A DNA stretch of 64,000 bases, taken from the NCBI RefSeq assembly GCF_002374855.1, contig NZ_NWVC01000001.1:186001-250000 (forward strand). The letters are read 5' to 3'. The stretch comes from Sphingomonas adhaesiva. Lineage in GTDB: Bacteria > Pseudomonadota > Alphaproteobacteria > Sphingomonadales > Sphingomonadaceae. Position numbers and translations under genes: made by a program. Below, piece after piece: positions 27,601 through 37,418 of this stretch (the stretch's first letter is position 1; each line of letters starts with the position of its first letter). The notes under the pieces are model-generated. The model saw only the letters and a program-made list of their open reading frames with translations, searched no databases and had not been told where the DNA came from.

Positions 27601-28305
27601 TCACGGCGCCCAGTGGATGTCGACCGGCAGCTCGACGTCGGCCAGCACCCGCCCGATCGGATAGGGCGAGCCGGCGCCTTCCTTGATCGCATCCTCGATC
27701 ACCTTGCGCTTGGCGTCGCCGGTCACCGCCAGCATCAGCGCGCGCGCGCCGGCGATCGCCTGGCGGCTGAGCGTGACGCGCGCGACCGGGGCCTCGGGCG
27801 GCAGCGGATCGGGCATGACGCCCAGCGCGCGGCGTTCCTTCGGGCCGTTCAGCGCCTCGTCGTAATCGGGGCCGGGGAAGATCGACGCGGTATGCCCGTC
27901 GCCGCCCACGCCCAACAGGCACAGGTCGAGCGGCCAGTGCAGGTCCTGCATCAGCGCGTCGGCGGAACGGCCCGCCGCCTTGTAATCCTCGGTCGCCTTG
28001 GGGACGATCGGCATCACCCGCGCGCCCTTCGGGATGAAGATCTTGCCCAGCGCGGTGACGTTCGACAGCGGATCGCCCAGCGGCACGATCCGCTCGTCAC
28101 CCGGGATGATCGTCACGCGCTTCCAGTCGAGCTTGGCCTTCGCCAGCTTCTCATAGGCGGGCAGGGGGGTCTTGCCGCCCGCCAGCGCGATCACCGCGGA
28201 GCCGCGCGCGTCGATCGCGCTTTCGATCACGAACTGGATGTCGCCCGCGACCGCATCGGCCAGCTCGGCGGCGTCGTCATAGTCCCACCATTCGATTTCG
28301 GTCAT
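27601..28305 (-). CDS. pgl: 6-phosphogluconolactonase
   Basis: A 234-residue DevB-type lactonase. Conserved parts are ALAGGKTPLPAYEKLA, IIPGDERIVPLGDPLSN and LLGVGGDGHTASIFPG. The ATG at 28305 is preceded by GGAAGTG. The frame opens a few codons upstream only with TTG. It connects Zwf to Edd in the same cluster. Confidence 0.96.
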   Translation of the reverse strand: MTEIEWWDYDDAAELADAVAGDIQFVIESAIDARGSAVIALAGGKTPLPAYEKLAKAKLDWKRVTIIPGDERIVPLGDPLSNVTALGKIFIPKGARVMPIVPKATEDYKAAGRSADALMQDLHWPLDLCLLGVGGDGHTASIFPGPDYDEALNGPKERRALGVMPDPLPPEAPVARVTLSRQAIAGARALMLAVTGDAKRKVIEDAIKEGAGSPYPIGRVLADVELPVDIHWAP

Positions 28306-28319
28306 GTTCACTTCCAATG

Positions 28320-28424
28320 CCGTTCGGTTCGAGCAGCCGTCGAGCGACGTCGAGACGGCGTGTCGAGGATGTCTCGATACGCGCCCCCGGCTCCGCTCGG
28401 TCGCTACGCGACACGAACGGGGCG
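28320..28424. repeat. intergenic repeat between zwf and pgl (TCGAGACGGC family)
   Basis: A ~105-bp block bounded by inverted CCGTTCG/CGAACGG and containing TCGAGCGACGTCGAGACGGC with inner inverted copies (GTCGAG.../CTCGAT). Comparable TCGAG-rich blocks are common intergenic repeats of sphingomonads. It separates zwf from pgl and may act as a transcript-processing or stability hairpin. Confidence 0.55.
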
Positions 28425-28445
28425 GGGGGCACGGGGTTCAGTGCA

Positions 28446-29909
28446 TCAATCGTCCTGCCACGTCACCCCGTCGCGCTCGGTCAGCGCGATCGCGGCGGAC
28501 GGACCCCAGGTGCCGGCGGGATAATGTTTGGGCTTCATGCCGTTCGCGGCCCAGCCGGCGCGGATCGCGTCGGTCCAGATCCACTGCGCCTCCACCTCGT
28601 CGCGGCGCACGAACAGCGTCTGGTCGCCCTCGATCAGGTCCAGCAGCAGCCGTTCGTAGGCGATGCGGCGGCGCGTGCCGGCGAATTCGGCGTCCAGGCT
28701 CAGCTTCAGCGGCACCTCGCGCAGGCGTACGCCGTCGCGGTCCAGCCCCGGTTCCTTCGCCATCACCAGCAGCTCGATATATTCCTCGGGCTGGAGGCGG
28801 ATGACCAGGGTGTTGGGCTGGAGCAGCCCGCCGCGCCCGGCGAACATCGAATGCGGCACCGGCTTGAACTGGATCGCGATCTCGCTGCGCCGCACGGGCA
28901 TCCGCTTGCCCGTGCGCAGGTAGAAGGGCACGCCCTGCCAGCGCCAGTTGTCGACGTGCGCCTTGATCGCGACGAACGTCTCGGTGGTCGAATCGCGGCC
29001 CAGTTCCTCGTCATAGCCCTTGACGATCTCGCCCTTCACCGCGCCGCCGACATATTGGCCGGTCACGGTACAATGCGGCACCTCCTCGGGCGGGATCTGG
29101 CGCAGCGAGCGGAACACCTTGGCCTTTTCGTCGCGCACGTCGGTGGGGGTGAAGCGCGCCGGCGGCTCCATCGCGATCAACGCGACCAGCTGGAGCATGT
29201 GGTTGGTCACCATGTCGCGCAGCGCGCCCGCACCGTCGTAATAGCCGGCGCGATCCTCCAGCCCGACCGTCTCGGACACGGTGATCTGCACATTGTCGAT
29301 CCCGCGCGCGTTCCACACCGGTTCGAAGAACGAATTGCCGAAGCGCAGCGCCAGAATGTTCTGGACGGTTTCCTTGCCTAGATAATGGTCGATGCGGAAA
29401 ATCCGCTCCTCGGGGAAGACCGCGGCGACGGTGTCGTTGATCTCGCGGCTGGACGCCAGGTCGTAGCCCAGCGGCTTTTCCAGCCCGATGCGCACGGTCG
29501 GCCCGGCCAGTCCGACCTTCTCCAGCCCCTTCACCGCCGGTTCGAACAGCGACGGCGCGGTCGACAGGAAGATCGCCAGCCCGCCGGACACGTCGCCGAT
29601 CTTCTCCGCCAGCGGCGCGAAGGTGTTCTCGTCCGACAGGTCGACCGGCTGGAACTGCAACCGCTTCAGGAAGCCGGACAGCGCGGCCTCGTCCTTGCGA
29701 TCGGCGGGCAGGAATTCGTCCAGCGCCTTCTTCGCCTCGGCGCGAAAGCCGTCGTCGTCCAGATCGCCGCGCGCCGATCCGGTGATCGTCAGCCCGTCGG
29801 GCAGCAGCCCGTCGGCGTGCAGGCCGTAGAGCGAGGGCAACAGCATCCGCCGGGCCAGATCGCCCGTCGCGCCGAACAACAACAGCTTGCCGACCGGATT
29901 GCGCTCCAC
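28446..29909 (-). CDS. zwf: glucose-6-phosphate dehydrogenase
   Basis: A 487-residue G6PDH. Cofactor motif GATGDLARR (13-21) and the substrate motif Arg172-IDHYLGKE with His175 are present, along with EKPLGYDL. It is the first enzyme of the zwf-pgl-edd-glk-eda cluster, which encodes every step from glucose to pyruvate plus glyceraldehyde-3-phosphate. It is 26 bp after argC's stop. Confidence 0.98.
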   Translation of the reverse strand: MERNPVGKLLLFGATGDLARRMLLPSLYGLHADGLLPDGLTITGSARGDLDDDGFRAEAKKALDEFLPADRKDEAALSGFLKRLQFQPVDLSDENTFAPLAEKIGDVSGGLAIFLSTAPSLFEPAVKGLEKVGLAGPTVRIGLEKPLGYDLASSREINDTVAAVFPEERIFRIDHYLGKETVQNILALRFGNSFFEPVWNARGIDNVQITVSETVGLEDRAGYYDGAGALRDMVTNHMLQLVALIAMEPPARFTPTDVRDEKAKVFRSLRQIPPEEVPHCTVTGQYVGGAVKGEIVKGYDEELGRDSTTETFVAIKAHVDNWRWQGVPFYLRTGKRMPVRRSEIAIQFKPVPHSMFAGRGGLLQPNTLVIRLQPEEYIELLVMAKEPGLDRDGVRLREVPLKLSLDAEFAGTRRRIAYERLLLDLIEGDQTLFVRRDEVEAQWIWTDAIRAGWAANGMKPKHYPAGTWGPSAAIALTERDGVTWQDD

Positions 29910-29935
29910 CGGAGTCTCCTAGGCTGAAAGAGGGG

Positions 29936-30865
29936 TCAGAGGGTCAGGCCGGCGACGGGATCGAGACCGGCCATGATGTTGAGGTTCTGGACCGCCGCGC
30001 CCGCCGCGCCCTTGCCCAGATTGTCGAGCGTGGCGACCAGCCGCAGCTGTCCGGTGCCGGCATTGCCGAACACGCGCAGCGTCATGCGATCGGTGCCCGC
30101 GTCCGCCTCGATCGCGACGGTCGCGACATCGCCGGCGGCGACGCGGACCAGCGCGCTGCCGGCGTAGGCATCCGCCAGCGCGGCGCGCACGTCGTCGATC
30201 GTCGTGCCCGCGGCCAGCTGCGCGGCATGCAGCGGCACCTCCGCCACCATCCCGCGATAGGTGTTCGCGACCGCCGGCTGGAAGATCGGCGGATGCGCCA
30301 GCCCGGCGTGGCGCTGCATCTCCGGCACATGCTTGTGCGCGAGCGACAGGCCATAGGGGCGGAACGCGGTGCCGGCGGCGCCGCTTTCGAATTCCTCGAT
30401 CATCGCCTTGCCGCCGCCGGAATAGCCCGATGCCGCATTGACGCCGACCAGCGCGTCGGCCGGCAGCAGCCCGCCGCGCACCAGCGGACGGACCAGCGCC
30501 AGGAAGGCGGTGGGATAGCAGCCGGGGTTGCTGACGAAGCGCGCGGTGGCGATCCGCTGCGCCTGGTCCGGCTCCAGCTCGGCAAAGCCGTAGGTCCAGC
30601 CGTCCGCGACGCGATGCGCGGTCGATGCGTCGATCACGCGCGTGCGGTCGTTGGCGATCATCGCTACCGCCTCGCGTGCGGCATCGTCGGGCAGGCACAG
30701 GATGACGATATCCGCCTGGTTGAGCGCCGCGGCGCGCGCGGCGGCATCCTTGCGGCGATCGTCGTCCAGCGTGTGGAGCGCGATTTCGGGCCGCGCCGAC
30801 AGCCGCTCGCGGATCTCCAGCCCGGTCGTACCCACCGCGCCGTCGATGAAGACGGCGACCGTCAC
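29936..30865 (-). CDS. argC: N-acetyl-gamma-glutamyl-phosphate reductase, type 2
   Basis: A 309-residue ArgC for arginine synthesis. NAD(P)-binding DGAVGTTGLEIRERL (8-22) and the nucleophile Cys116 in SNPGCYPTAFLAL. The length and the absence of the insertions of the 340-residue form fit the type 2 family. The start is GTG and overlaps the SH3 gene stop by 4 bp (GTGA). No other arg gene is nearby. Confidence 0.95.
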   Translation of the reverse strand: MTVAVFIDGAVGTTGLEIRERLSARPEIALHTLDDDRRKDAAARAAALNQADIVILCLPDDAAREAVAMIANDRTRVIDASTAHRVADGWTYGFAELEPDQAQRIATARFVSNPGCYPTAFLALVRPLVRGGLLPADALVGVNAASGYSGGGKAMIEEFESGAAGTAFRPYGLSLAHKHVPEMQRHAGLAHPPIFQPAVANTYRGMVAEVPLHAAQLAAGTTIDDVRAALADAYAGSALVRVAAGDVATVAIEADAGTDRMTLRVFGNAGTGQLRLVATLDNLGKGAAGAAVQNLNIMAGLDPVAGLTL

Positions 30866-31155
30866 GAGGCCAGCGCCCCGGCGTCGAGATAGCCGACCAG
30901 CCCCGATTCGACCGCGATGCCCCACGCGATGCCGCCGGTGACGTCGAACAGGTCGAATGCGTCGCCCGCGGCGAGCGTGACGACGGCGGGGGAATCGGCA
31001 CCGCGCTGTTCGCGCACCACCGCATCATGCGCCAGCGTGCGGCGGGCGGGGGCGGCGTAATGCGGGGCGAAGACGCGATCGGCGAGGCGAACGTCGGCGA
31101 TGTCGGGGCGCACCGCATGGGTGCGCGGATCGAGCGTGACGGAGCGCCCGGTCAA
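30862..31155 (-). CDS. small SH3-like domain protein
   Basis: A ~97-residue protein starting MTGRSVTLDPRTHAVRPDIADVRLADRVFAPHYA. This N-terminus plus the following SH3-like stretch (AGDAFDLFDVTGGIAWGIAVESGLVGYL) matches the N-terminal part of NlpC/P60 (C40) peptidases of sphingomonads, but the chain ends directly after the SH3 part, so the peptidase domain is missing. The start is taken as TTG at 31155, 10 bp after the MarR stop; an in-frame ATG at 31233 would overlap the MarR gene. It overlaps argC by 4 bp. Confidence 0.65.
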   Translation of the reverse strand: MTGRSVTLDPRTHAVRPDIADVRLADRVFAPHYAAPARRTLAHDAVVREQRGADSPAVVTLAAGDAFDLFDVTGGIAWGIAVESGLVGYLDAGALAS

Positions 31156-31165
31156 TGCGAATCCG

Positions 31166-31525
31166 CTACGCGCCAGCGGCCCGCGCTGCGGACGGTGGCT
31201 CGCCGTCGCCGATGAACTGCCCGAACTCCTCAAGAAAATCTGCCCCTTCGGAAGTGCGCGCGACGAAGATGTTGCGCTTGTCGCTGTCGTCGCGTTGGCG
31301 GCGCAGATAGCCGAGAGCGCCCAGCCTGTTCAAGGCGCGCGTGACGACCGGCTTGGACACGTTCAATATCCGCGCCAGCCCGCGCACCGTATGGGGGCCG
31401 GGGCGCAGGTAGACGACCAGCAGCAGCGCCATCTGGCGGTTGGTGAGGTCGGGCTCGCCGGAGCGGACATAGTCCACCAGCGCCTTCATCCATGAATTGA
31501 GTTCGGGCTGCGCAAAGGTCGCCAC
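31166..31525 (-). CDS. MarR-family winged-helix regulator
   Basis: A 119-residue MarR-type DNA-binding protein: LTNRQMALLLVVYLRPGPHTVRGLARILNVSKPVVTRALNRLGALGYLRRQRDDSDKR is the winged helix-turn-helix (about 27-85; recognition helix around KPVVTRALNRL). Acidic C-terminal tail. It heads a tight unit with the SH3 gene and argC and is divergent from secG. Target and ligand unknown; self-regulation is typical of the family. Confidence 0.9.
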   Translation of the reverse strand: MATFAQPELNSWMKALVDYVRSGEPDLTNRQMALLLVVYLRPGPHTVRGLARILNVSKPVVTRALNRLGALGYLRRQRDDSDKRNIFVARTSEGADFLEEFGQFIGDGEPPSAARAAGA

Positions 31526-31753
31526 GTCTTTGTCCCGTCTCTGTTACAACGCTGCCGGAACGTTCCGGATTCGTGCGAAATAACGCCCGCCCGCGCGGCT
31601 GGTTTCAGTCATGTTACGAATTTGCCACGCGTTATCGGGTTCGACGTGCGCCGGTTGATTGGCGGCGACGCGGCGACTATGTGGCGGCGGTCCGGGGTGC
31701 GGGCTTCGGCCTGCTTGCCCGCTTTCTTTCATTCCGGGATCGTTCGCGCCGCC

Positions 31754-32137
31754 ATGTTCACCTTTCTGCTTGTCGTCCAGGCCATCATCGCGGCGGCCCT
31801 CGTTACCGTGATCCTGATGCAGCGGTCGGAGGGCGGCGGTCTGACGTCGTCGGGCAGCCCGTCGGGGCTGATGTCGGCGCGCGGCGCGGCGGATTTCCTG
31901 ACCCGCGCCACGTCGGTGCTGGCGGGCGTGTTCATCGCGATGAGCGTGCTGCTGGCGTTCCTGGCCGCCAGCCGCAGCGCGACCAGCGTCGACACCTCGC
32001 TCCAGCGCCGCGCGCCGGCCGCGCAGGCGCAGACCGCGCCCGCCCCGGCCGACGACGCGCTGGCCGGCGCCGCCGCCAATGCGGCCGCGGCGCAGCAGCC
32101 CGCGCGGGCCGACAACGGCGTCCCGCTCGCCAACTGA
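31754..32137 (+). CDS. secG: preprotein translocase subunit SecG
   Basis: A 127-residue SecG. Two membrane helices (about 2-22 and 50-72) flank the conserved loop LMQRSEGGGL...GLMSARGAADFLTRATSVLA. The C-terminus is a long Ala/Gln-rich tail. The ATG at 31754 begins the family sequence; the frame upstream is not coding. SecG followed by pyrG, as here, is common in alphaproteobacteria. Confidence 0.96.
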   Translation: MFTFLLVVQAIIAAALVTVILMQRSEGGGLTSSGSPSGLMSARGAADFLTRATSVLAGVFIAMSVLLAFLAASRSATSVDTSLQRRAPAAQAQTAPAPADDALAGAAANAAAAQQPARADNGVPLAN

Positions 32138-32222
32138 TCGTCGCACCCATCGTCGTTTCATCGCGCGCGGCGCGTCCGCGCGCTTGCCCTCGTTCGTATT
32201 TAAAGGTTAGGCGTTCACCCCC

Positions 32223-33857
<1,635 letters not shown>

Positions 33858-33876
33858 GGCGACGGCCGCCAAGCGC

Positions 33877-34073
33877 CATCCCGAAGGCTGGGATCTGCTC
33901 CTTGTCGGTCGTGATACGCGCCACCGGGAGACCCCAGCCTTCGCTGGGGTGACGAATTGGTCGGGATGACGAACTGTCCGCGTCTCCTCCGTCATCCCAG
34001 CGTAGGCTGGGATCTGCTGCTTGTCGGGCGTAGCGCGTGCCAACAGGAGACCCCAGCTTTCGCTGGGGTGACG
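33877..34073. repeat. two tandem copies of a ~80-bp palindromic repeat (CCCAGC/GCTGGG family)
   Basis: Copies at 33877-33954 and 33991-34073 share the layout: a left hairpin ending AGGCTGGGATCTGCT, a middle with TTGTCGG, and a right hairpin GAGACCCCAGC-TTCGCTGGGGTGACG. A third copy, inverted and with a divergent centre, is at 45468-45548. These are REP/BIME-like intergenic elements between pyrG and the hsp20 terminator; no reading frame is supported. Confidence 0.8.
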
Positions 34074-34127
34074 CAGGGGGGCGGTGACGCAGGGGGCGGT
34101 GAGGCAGGGGGCGGTGAGGCAGGTGTC
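34067..34127. repeat. tandem repeat, four units of 15-16 bp
   Basis: GGTGACGCAGGGGGC-type units, with GACG changing to GAGG in units 3 and 4. The array begins in the last bases of the second palindromic repeat, so it probably grew from that repeat's end. Confidence 0.8.
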
Positions 34128-34171
34128 GTGGGGCGGGTGGCACGACGCGCTTGCCCGATACCTCAGCCCCC

Positions 34172-34216
34172 CAAAAACAGGAAAGGCGCCCGGGCCTTGT
34201 TCAGGCCCGGACGCCC
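34172..34216 (-). terminator. intrinsic terminator of the hsp20 gene
   Basis: On the minus strand a 13-bp stem (GGCGTCCGGGCCT with one mismatch to its partner) and a short loop are followed by TTTCCTGTTTTT. It is 63 bp past the hsp20 stop. Confidence 0.75.
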
Positions 34217-34278
34217 CCACCGGCGCTCCGAAAGGGAGCAAAGGAACGCCGATATCGCGCGGCGCGGTGCGGCCGCCG

Positions 34279-34746
34279 TTACGCGGCCTTCGCCTCGTCG
34301 CCGCTCTTGCTTTCGACCGCGGCCAGCGGTGCGCCGGTCTTGATCGCGATGCTCTTGGGCTTCATCGCCTCGGGCACCTCGCGGACCAGGTCGATCACCA
34401 GCAGGCCGTCGTTCAGCCGCGCATCCTCCACGAACACGAAGTCGGCCAGCTCGAACCGCCGTTCGAAGCTGCGGTTGGCGATGCCGAGGTGGAGGAAATT
34501 GCCGTTGTCCGCCTTGTCGTCCTTCTTGCCGGTCACCATCAGCAGGTTCTGCTGCGCGACGATCTCGATCTCGTCACGGCCGAACCCGGCAACCGCCAGC
34601 GTGATGCGGTAGCGGTCGTCGGCGACTCGCTCCAGGTTGAACGGCGGGTAATTTTCGGACGCGCTCCGGGCGTTGGCCTCGATCATGTCGAACAGGCGAT
34701 CGAAACCGATCGTGGAGCGGCGATAGGGGGTAAGGTCGAAACGCAT
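34279..34746 (-). CDS. Hsp20/alpha-crystallin small heat-shock protein (IbpA-like)
   Basis: A 155-residue small heat-shock chaperone that holds unfolding proteins. MRFDLTPYRRSTIGFDRLFDM is the IbpA-type N-terminus; the alpha-crystallin core runs about 35-125 (NLERVADDRYRITLAVAGFG and FERRFELADFV); the C-terminal I-x-I anchor is KSIAIKTG. The ATG at 34746 has a GGAGGA ribosome-binding site that is folded into a predicted thermometer hairpin. An RpoH-type promoter lies upstream. Confidence 0.96.
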   Translation of the reverse strand: MRFDLTPYRRSTIGFDRLFDMIEANARSASENYPPFNLERVADDRYRITLAVAGFGRDEIEIVAQQNLLMVTGKKDDKADNGNFLHLGIANRSFERRFELADFVFVEDARLNDGLLVIDLVREVPEAMKPKSIAIKTGAPLAAVESKSGDEAKAA

Positions 34747-34750
34747 GGTC

Positions 34751-34833
34751 AAATCCTCCAGCGAGCTATTTGAACAAAGGCGCCCGGGCATCCGCGGCGC
34801 CCTTCACCGTGCGGCCCCTGATGGGCACCGCAC
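34751..34833 (-). promoter_or_regulatory. ROSE-like RNA thermometer in the hsp20 5' leader
   Basis: Three hairpins lie in the ~88-nt leader: 34809-34833 (GTGCGG/CCGCAC), 34776-34804 (AAGGGCGCC/GGCGCCTTT) and 34751-34771. The last, AAATAGCTC-GCTG-GAGGATTT, pairs the Shine-Dalgarno GGAGGA with TAGCT: three pairs, then a G opposite G, then the AAAT/ATTT stem. That is the layout of ROSE elements (consensus U-Y-GCU facing the ribosome-binding site, with a key G-G step); the second base here is A instead of a pyrimidine. Melting on heating would free the site. Confidence 0.7.
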
Positions 34834-34840
34834 GCCAGCA

Positions 34841-34868
34841 AAATGGGAAATCGGCCAAGCGATTCAAG
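34841..34868 (-). promoter_or_regulatory. RpoH (sigma-32) heat-shock promoter of hsp20
   Basis: On the minus strand CTTGAA (34863-34868) and CCCATTT (34841-34847) are separated by 15 bp, matching the sigma-32 consensus CTTGAA-N13-17-CCCATNT. It predicts a start near 34834, giving a leader of about 88 nt that contains the thermometer hairpins. Confidence 0.78.
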
Positions 34869-34946
34869 AGGTGGGGTAAACTCCTACTTTCTTGATCGGG
34901 TTTGTCGGCGCGTTGATGATGCCCGGACGAGGAAAGGGGTCCGTTC

Positions 34947-37418
34947 ATGTCCATCACGCTCGCCACGCTGCTGCTCCAGGCCGCATCGACGCCCGCCGCG
35001 CCGCCGGTGGAACCGCCGCCCGCCGCGCAGGAGGACGCCGCGACCTCCGCCACCGGACGGCTCGGCCCCGCACAGCCGGCGGGGGGCGATATCGTCGTCA
35101 CCGCGCGCCGCCGCACCGAAAGCGTGCAGACCGTGCCGCTGGCGGTATCGGTGATCGGCGGCACCGCGCTGTCCGATACGGGCGCCTATAATGTCAGCCG
35201 GCTGACGCAGATCCAGCCGACGCTGCAATTCTATTCCACCAACCCGCGCAATTCCGCCGCGAACATCCGTGGGCTGGGCGCGCCGTTCGGGCTGACCAAC
35301 GACGGGATCGAACAGGGCGTCGGCATCTATGTCGACCAGGTCTATTACAGCCGCATCGCGTCGGCGACGTTCGACTTCACCGATACCGAGCGGATCGAGG
35401 TGCTGCGCGGACCGCAGGGGACATTGTACGGCAAGAACACCACCGCCGGCGCGATCAACATCACCACCCGCAAGCCCAGCTTCACGCCGGAAGCGCGCGT
35501 CGAGTTCAGCACCGGCAACTACGAATTCATCCAGGCCAAGGCATCGGCATCCGGACCGCTGATCGCCGACACGCTGGCGATCCGCCTGTCCGCGTCGGTC
35601 ACGTCGCGGCGGGGCACGATCCACAACGTTCGCACCGGTGCGGACGTGAATGCGCAGGACAACAAGAGCCTGCGCGGGCAATTGCTGTGGCAGGCCGCGC
35701 CGAACCTCGATCTGACGCTGTACGCCGACTACAATCACCAGGATCCGGACTGCTGCGCGCAGATCTTCGCGCGGGTCGGCACCACGCAGCGTCCCGTCTG
35801 GCGTCAGTATGACGCGCTGGCCGCCGCCTTCGGCTACCAGCCGCCGTCGCGCAACGCGTTCGACCGGCTGACCGATCTCGACACGCCGCTGCGCGCGAAG
35901 CAGGAACTGGGCGGCGCCTCGCTGGTGGCGAACTGGGATCTGGGCGCGGCGACGCTGACGTCGGTGTCCGCCTATCGCTTCTGGGACTGGGATCCGTCGA
36001 ACGACCGCGACTTCATCGGGCTGCCGATCACCACGGTGTCGGCCAATCCGTCGCAGCAGAAGCAGTGGAGCCAGGAACTGCGCGTCGCGTCGAACGGCAA
36101 GCATACGATCGATTACGTCGCCGGGCTGTTCTATTTCCGCCAGACGATCGACACGCAGGGGTTGCAGGTACAGGGACCGGCGGCGAGCCGCTTCCTGCTC
36201 AACCCCGGTACCCCGCCGTTCGGCGCCAACGGCTGCGCCACCGCGGCGGCCAACGCCTGCAACCCGGCGGTGCTGAACGGGCTTACCGCGCGCAACACGA
36301 TCGGCTTCACCAACACCTCGGCGGCGGCGTTCGGGAAGGTCACCTGGCACATCAGCGATGCCTTCTCGATCGCGCCGGGGTTGCGGGTAAACTATGACAA
36401 GAAGAGCGGTTCCTACGTCTCGGTCGTGACGACCGGCAGCGGGTCGACCACGCTCAATGCCGATCAGCGCGGCGTGCTGGCGCCGCAGAGCTATCAGCCC
36501 GATTTCGACAATTGGAACGTGTCGGGCGATATCACCGCCGCGTGGAACGTCGCGCGCGACGTCCACGCCTATGCGACATATGCCCGCAACTACAAATCGG
36601 GCGGGATCAACCTGTCCGGCCTGCCGCTGGATGCGAACAACAACCCGATCCTGTCGGCGGCGACCGTCCGGCCGGAAAAGGTCAACCATTACGAGCTGGG
36701 GCTGAAGACGCAGTTCCTGGACCGGCGCGCGACGGTGAACATCGCGGGGTTCTGGACCGAGATCGACGACTATCAGGCGACCGTCACCAACGGGCAGCTT
36801 GGCGTGCTGCGCGGCTATCTGGCCAATGCCGGCAAGGTGCGCACCCGCGGCGTCGAGGTGGACACCGCGTTCCGCCCGACCGCGCGGCTGAACCTGTATG
36901 CCAACGGCGCCTTCACCGACGCCAAATACGTGAAGTTCACCGATGCGCCGTGCCCGCCCGAGCTGGCCGGCGGCACCACCGCCACCGCCGCCAATCCCGC
37001 CAGCCCGGCGGGGCAGGCGGGCACCGCGGCACGCCCGTCGTACAGCCCGTCGTTCTGCGACGTGTCGGGCCAGCGGCTGCCCGGCATCTCCAAATGGGCG
37101 TTTTCATACGGCGCGGAATATGCCGTGCCGCTGGCCGCGGGGGGCAATATCTATGTCGGGTACGACGGCAGCTACCGCTCGGGCTTTTCGTCCAACCCGT
37201 CCGAATCGATCTATACCAATATCGACGGATACGCGCTGTCGAACTTCCGGCTGGGCTATCGCGCCGATCGCGGGCTGAACGCGTTCCTGTGGCTGCGCAA
37301 CGCCTTCGACAAGGATTATTACGAGCTGCTGGCGACCCAGTCGGGCAACACCGGGCTGATCGTGGGGCAGCCGGGCGATCCGCGCACCTATGGCGTGACG
37401 GTGTCGGCGTCGTTCTGA
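34947..37418 (+). CDS. TonB-dependent outer-membrane receptor
   Basis: An 823-residue TonB-dependent receptor. After a short leader and Pro/Ala-rich stretch comes a TonB-box-like DIVVTARRRTESVQTVP (48-64), the plug domain (about 60-180; RIEVLRGPQGTLYGKNTTAGAINI) and a 22-strand barrel ending in Phe (GVTVSASF). The sequence is of the large TBDR class common in sphingomonads, where such receptors import siderophores, glycans or aromatics; the ligand is not predictable. It is divergent from hsp20. The signal peptide is weak by eye. Confidence 0.93.
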   Translation: MSITLATLLLQAASTPAAPPVEPPPAAQEDAATSATGRLGPAQPAGGDIVVTARRRTESVQTVPLAVSVIGGTALSDTGAYNVSRLTQIQPTLQFYSTNPRNSAANIRGLGAPFGLTNDGIEQGVGIYVDQVYYSRIASATFDFTDTERIEVLRGPQGTLYGKNTTAGAINITTRKPSFTPEARVEFSTGNYEFIQAKASASGPLIADTLAIRLSASVTSRRGTIHNVRTGADVNAQDNKSLRGQLLWQAAPNLDLTLYADYNHQDPDCCAQIFARVGTTQRPVWRQYDALAAAFGYQPPSRNAFDRLTDLDTPLRAKQELGGASLVANWDLGAATLTSVSAYRFWDWDPSNDRDFIGLPITTVSANPSQQKQWSQELRVASNGKHTIDYVAGLFYFRQTIDTQGLQVQGPAASRFLLNPGTPPFGANGCATAAANACNPAVLNGLTARNTIGFTNTSAAAFGKVTWHISDAFSIAPGLRVNYDKKSGSYVSVVTTGSGSTTLNADQRGVLAPQSYQPDFDNWNVSGDITAAWNVARDVHAYATYARNYKSGGINLSGLPLDANNNPILSAATVRPEKVNHYELGLKTQFLDRRATVNIAGFWTEIDDYQATVTNGQLGVLRGYLANAGKVRTRGVEVDTAFRPTARLNLYANGAFTDAKYVKFTDAPCPPELAGGTTATAANPASPAGQAGTAARPSYSPSFCDVSGQRLPGISKWAFSYGAEYAVPLAAGGNIYVGYDGSYRSGFSSNPSESIYTNIDGYALSNFRLGYRADRGLNAFLWLRNAFDKDYYELLATQSGNTGLIVGQPGDPRTYGVTVSASF

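Noticed and set aside
33877..34127. Tandem repeats considered as a CRISPR array
   Set aside because: Units are adjacent or nearly so without unique spacers of constant length, and no cas gene is near.
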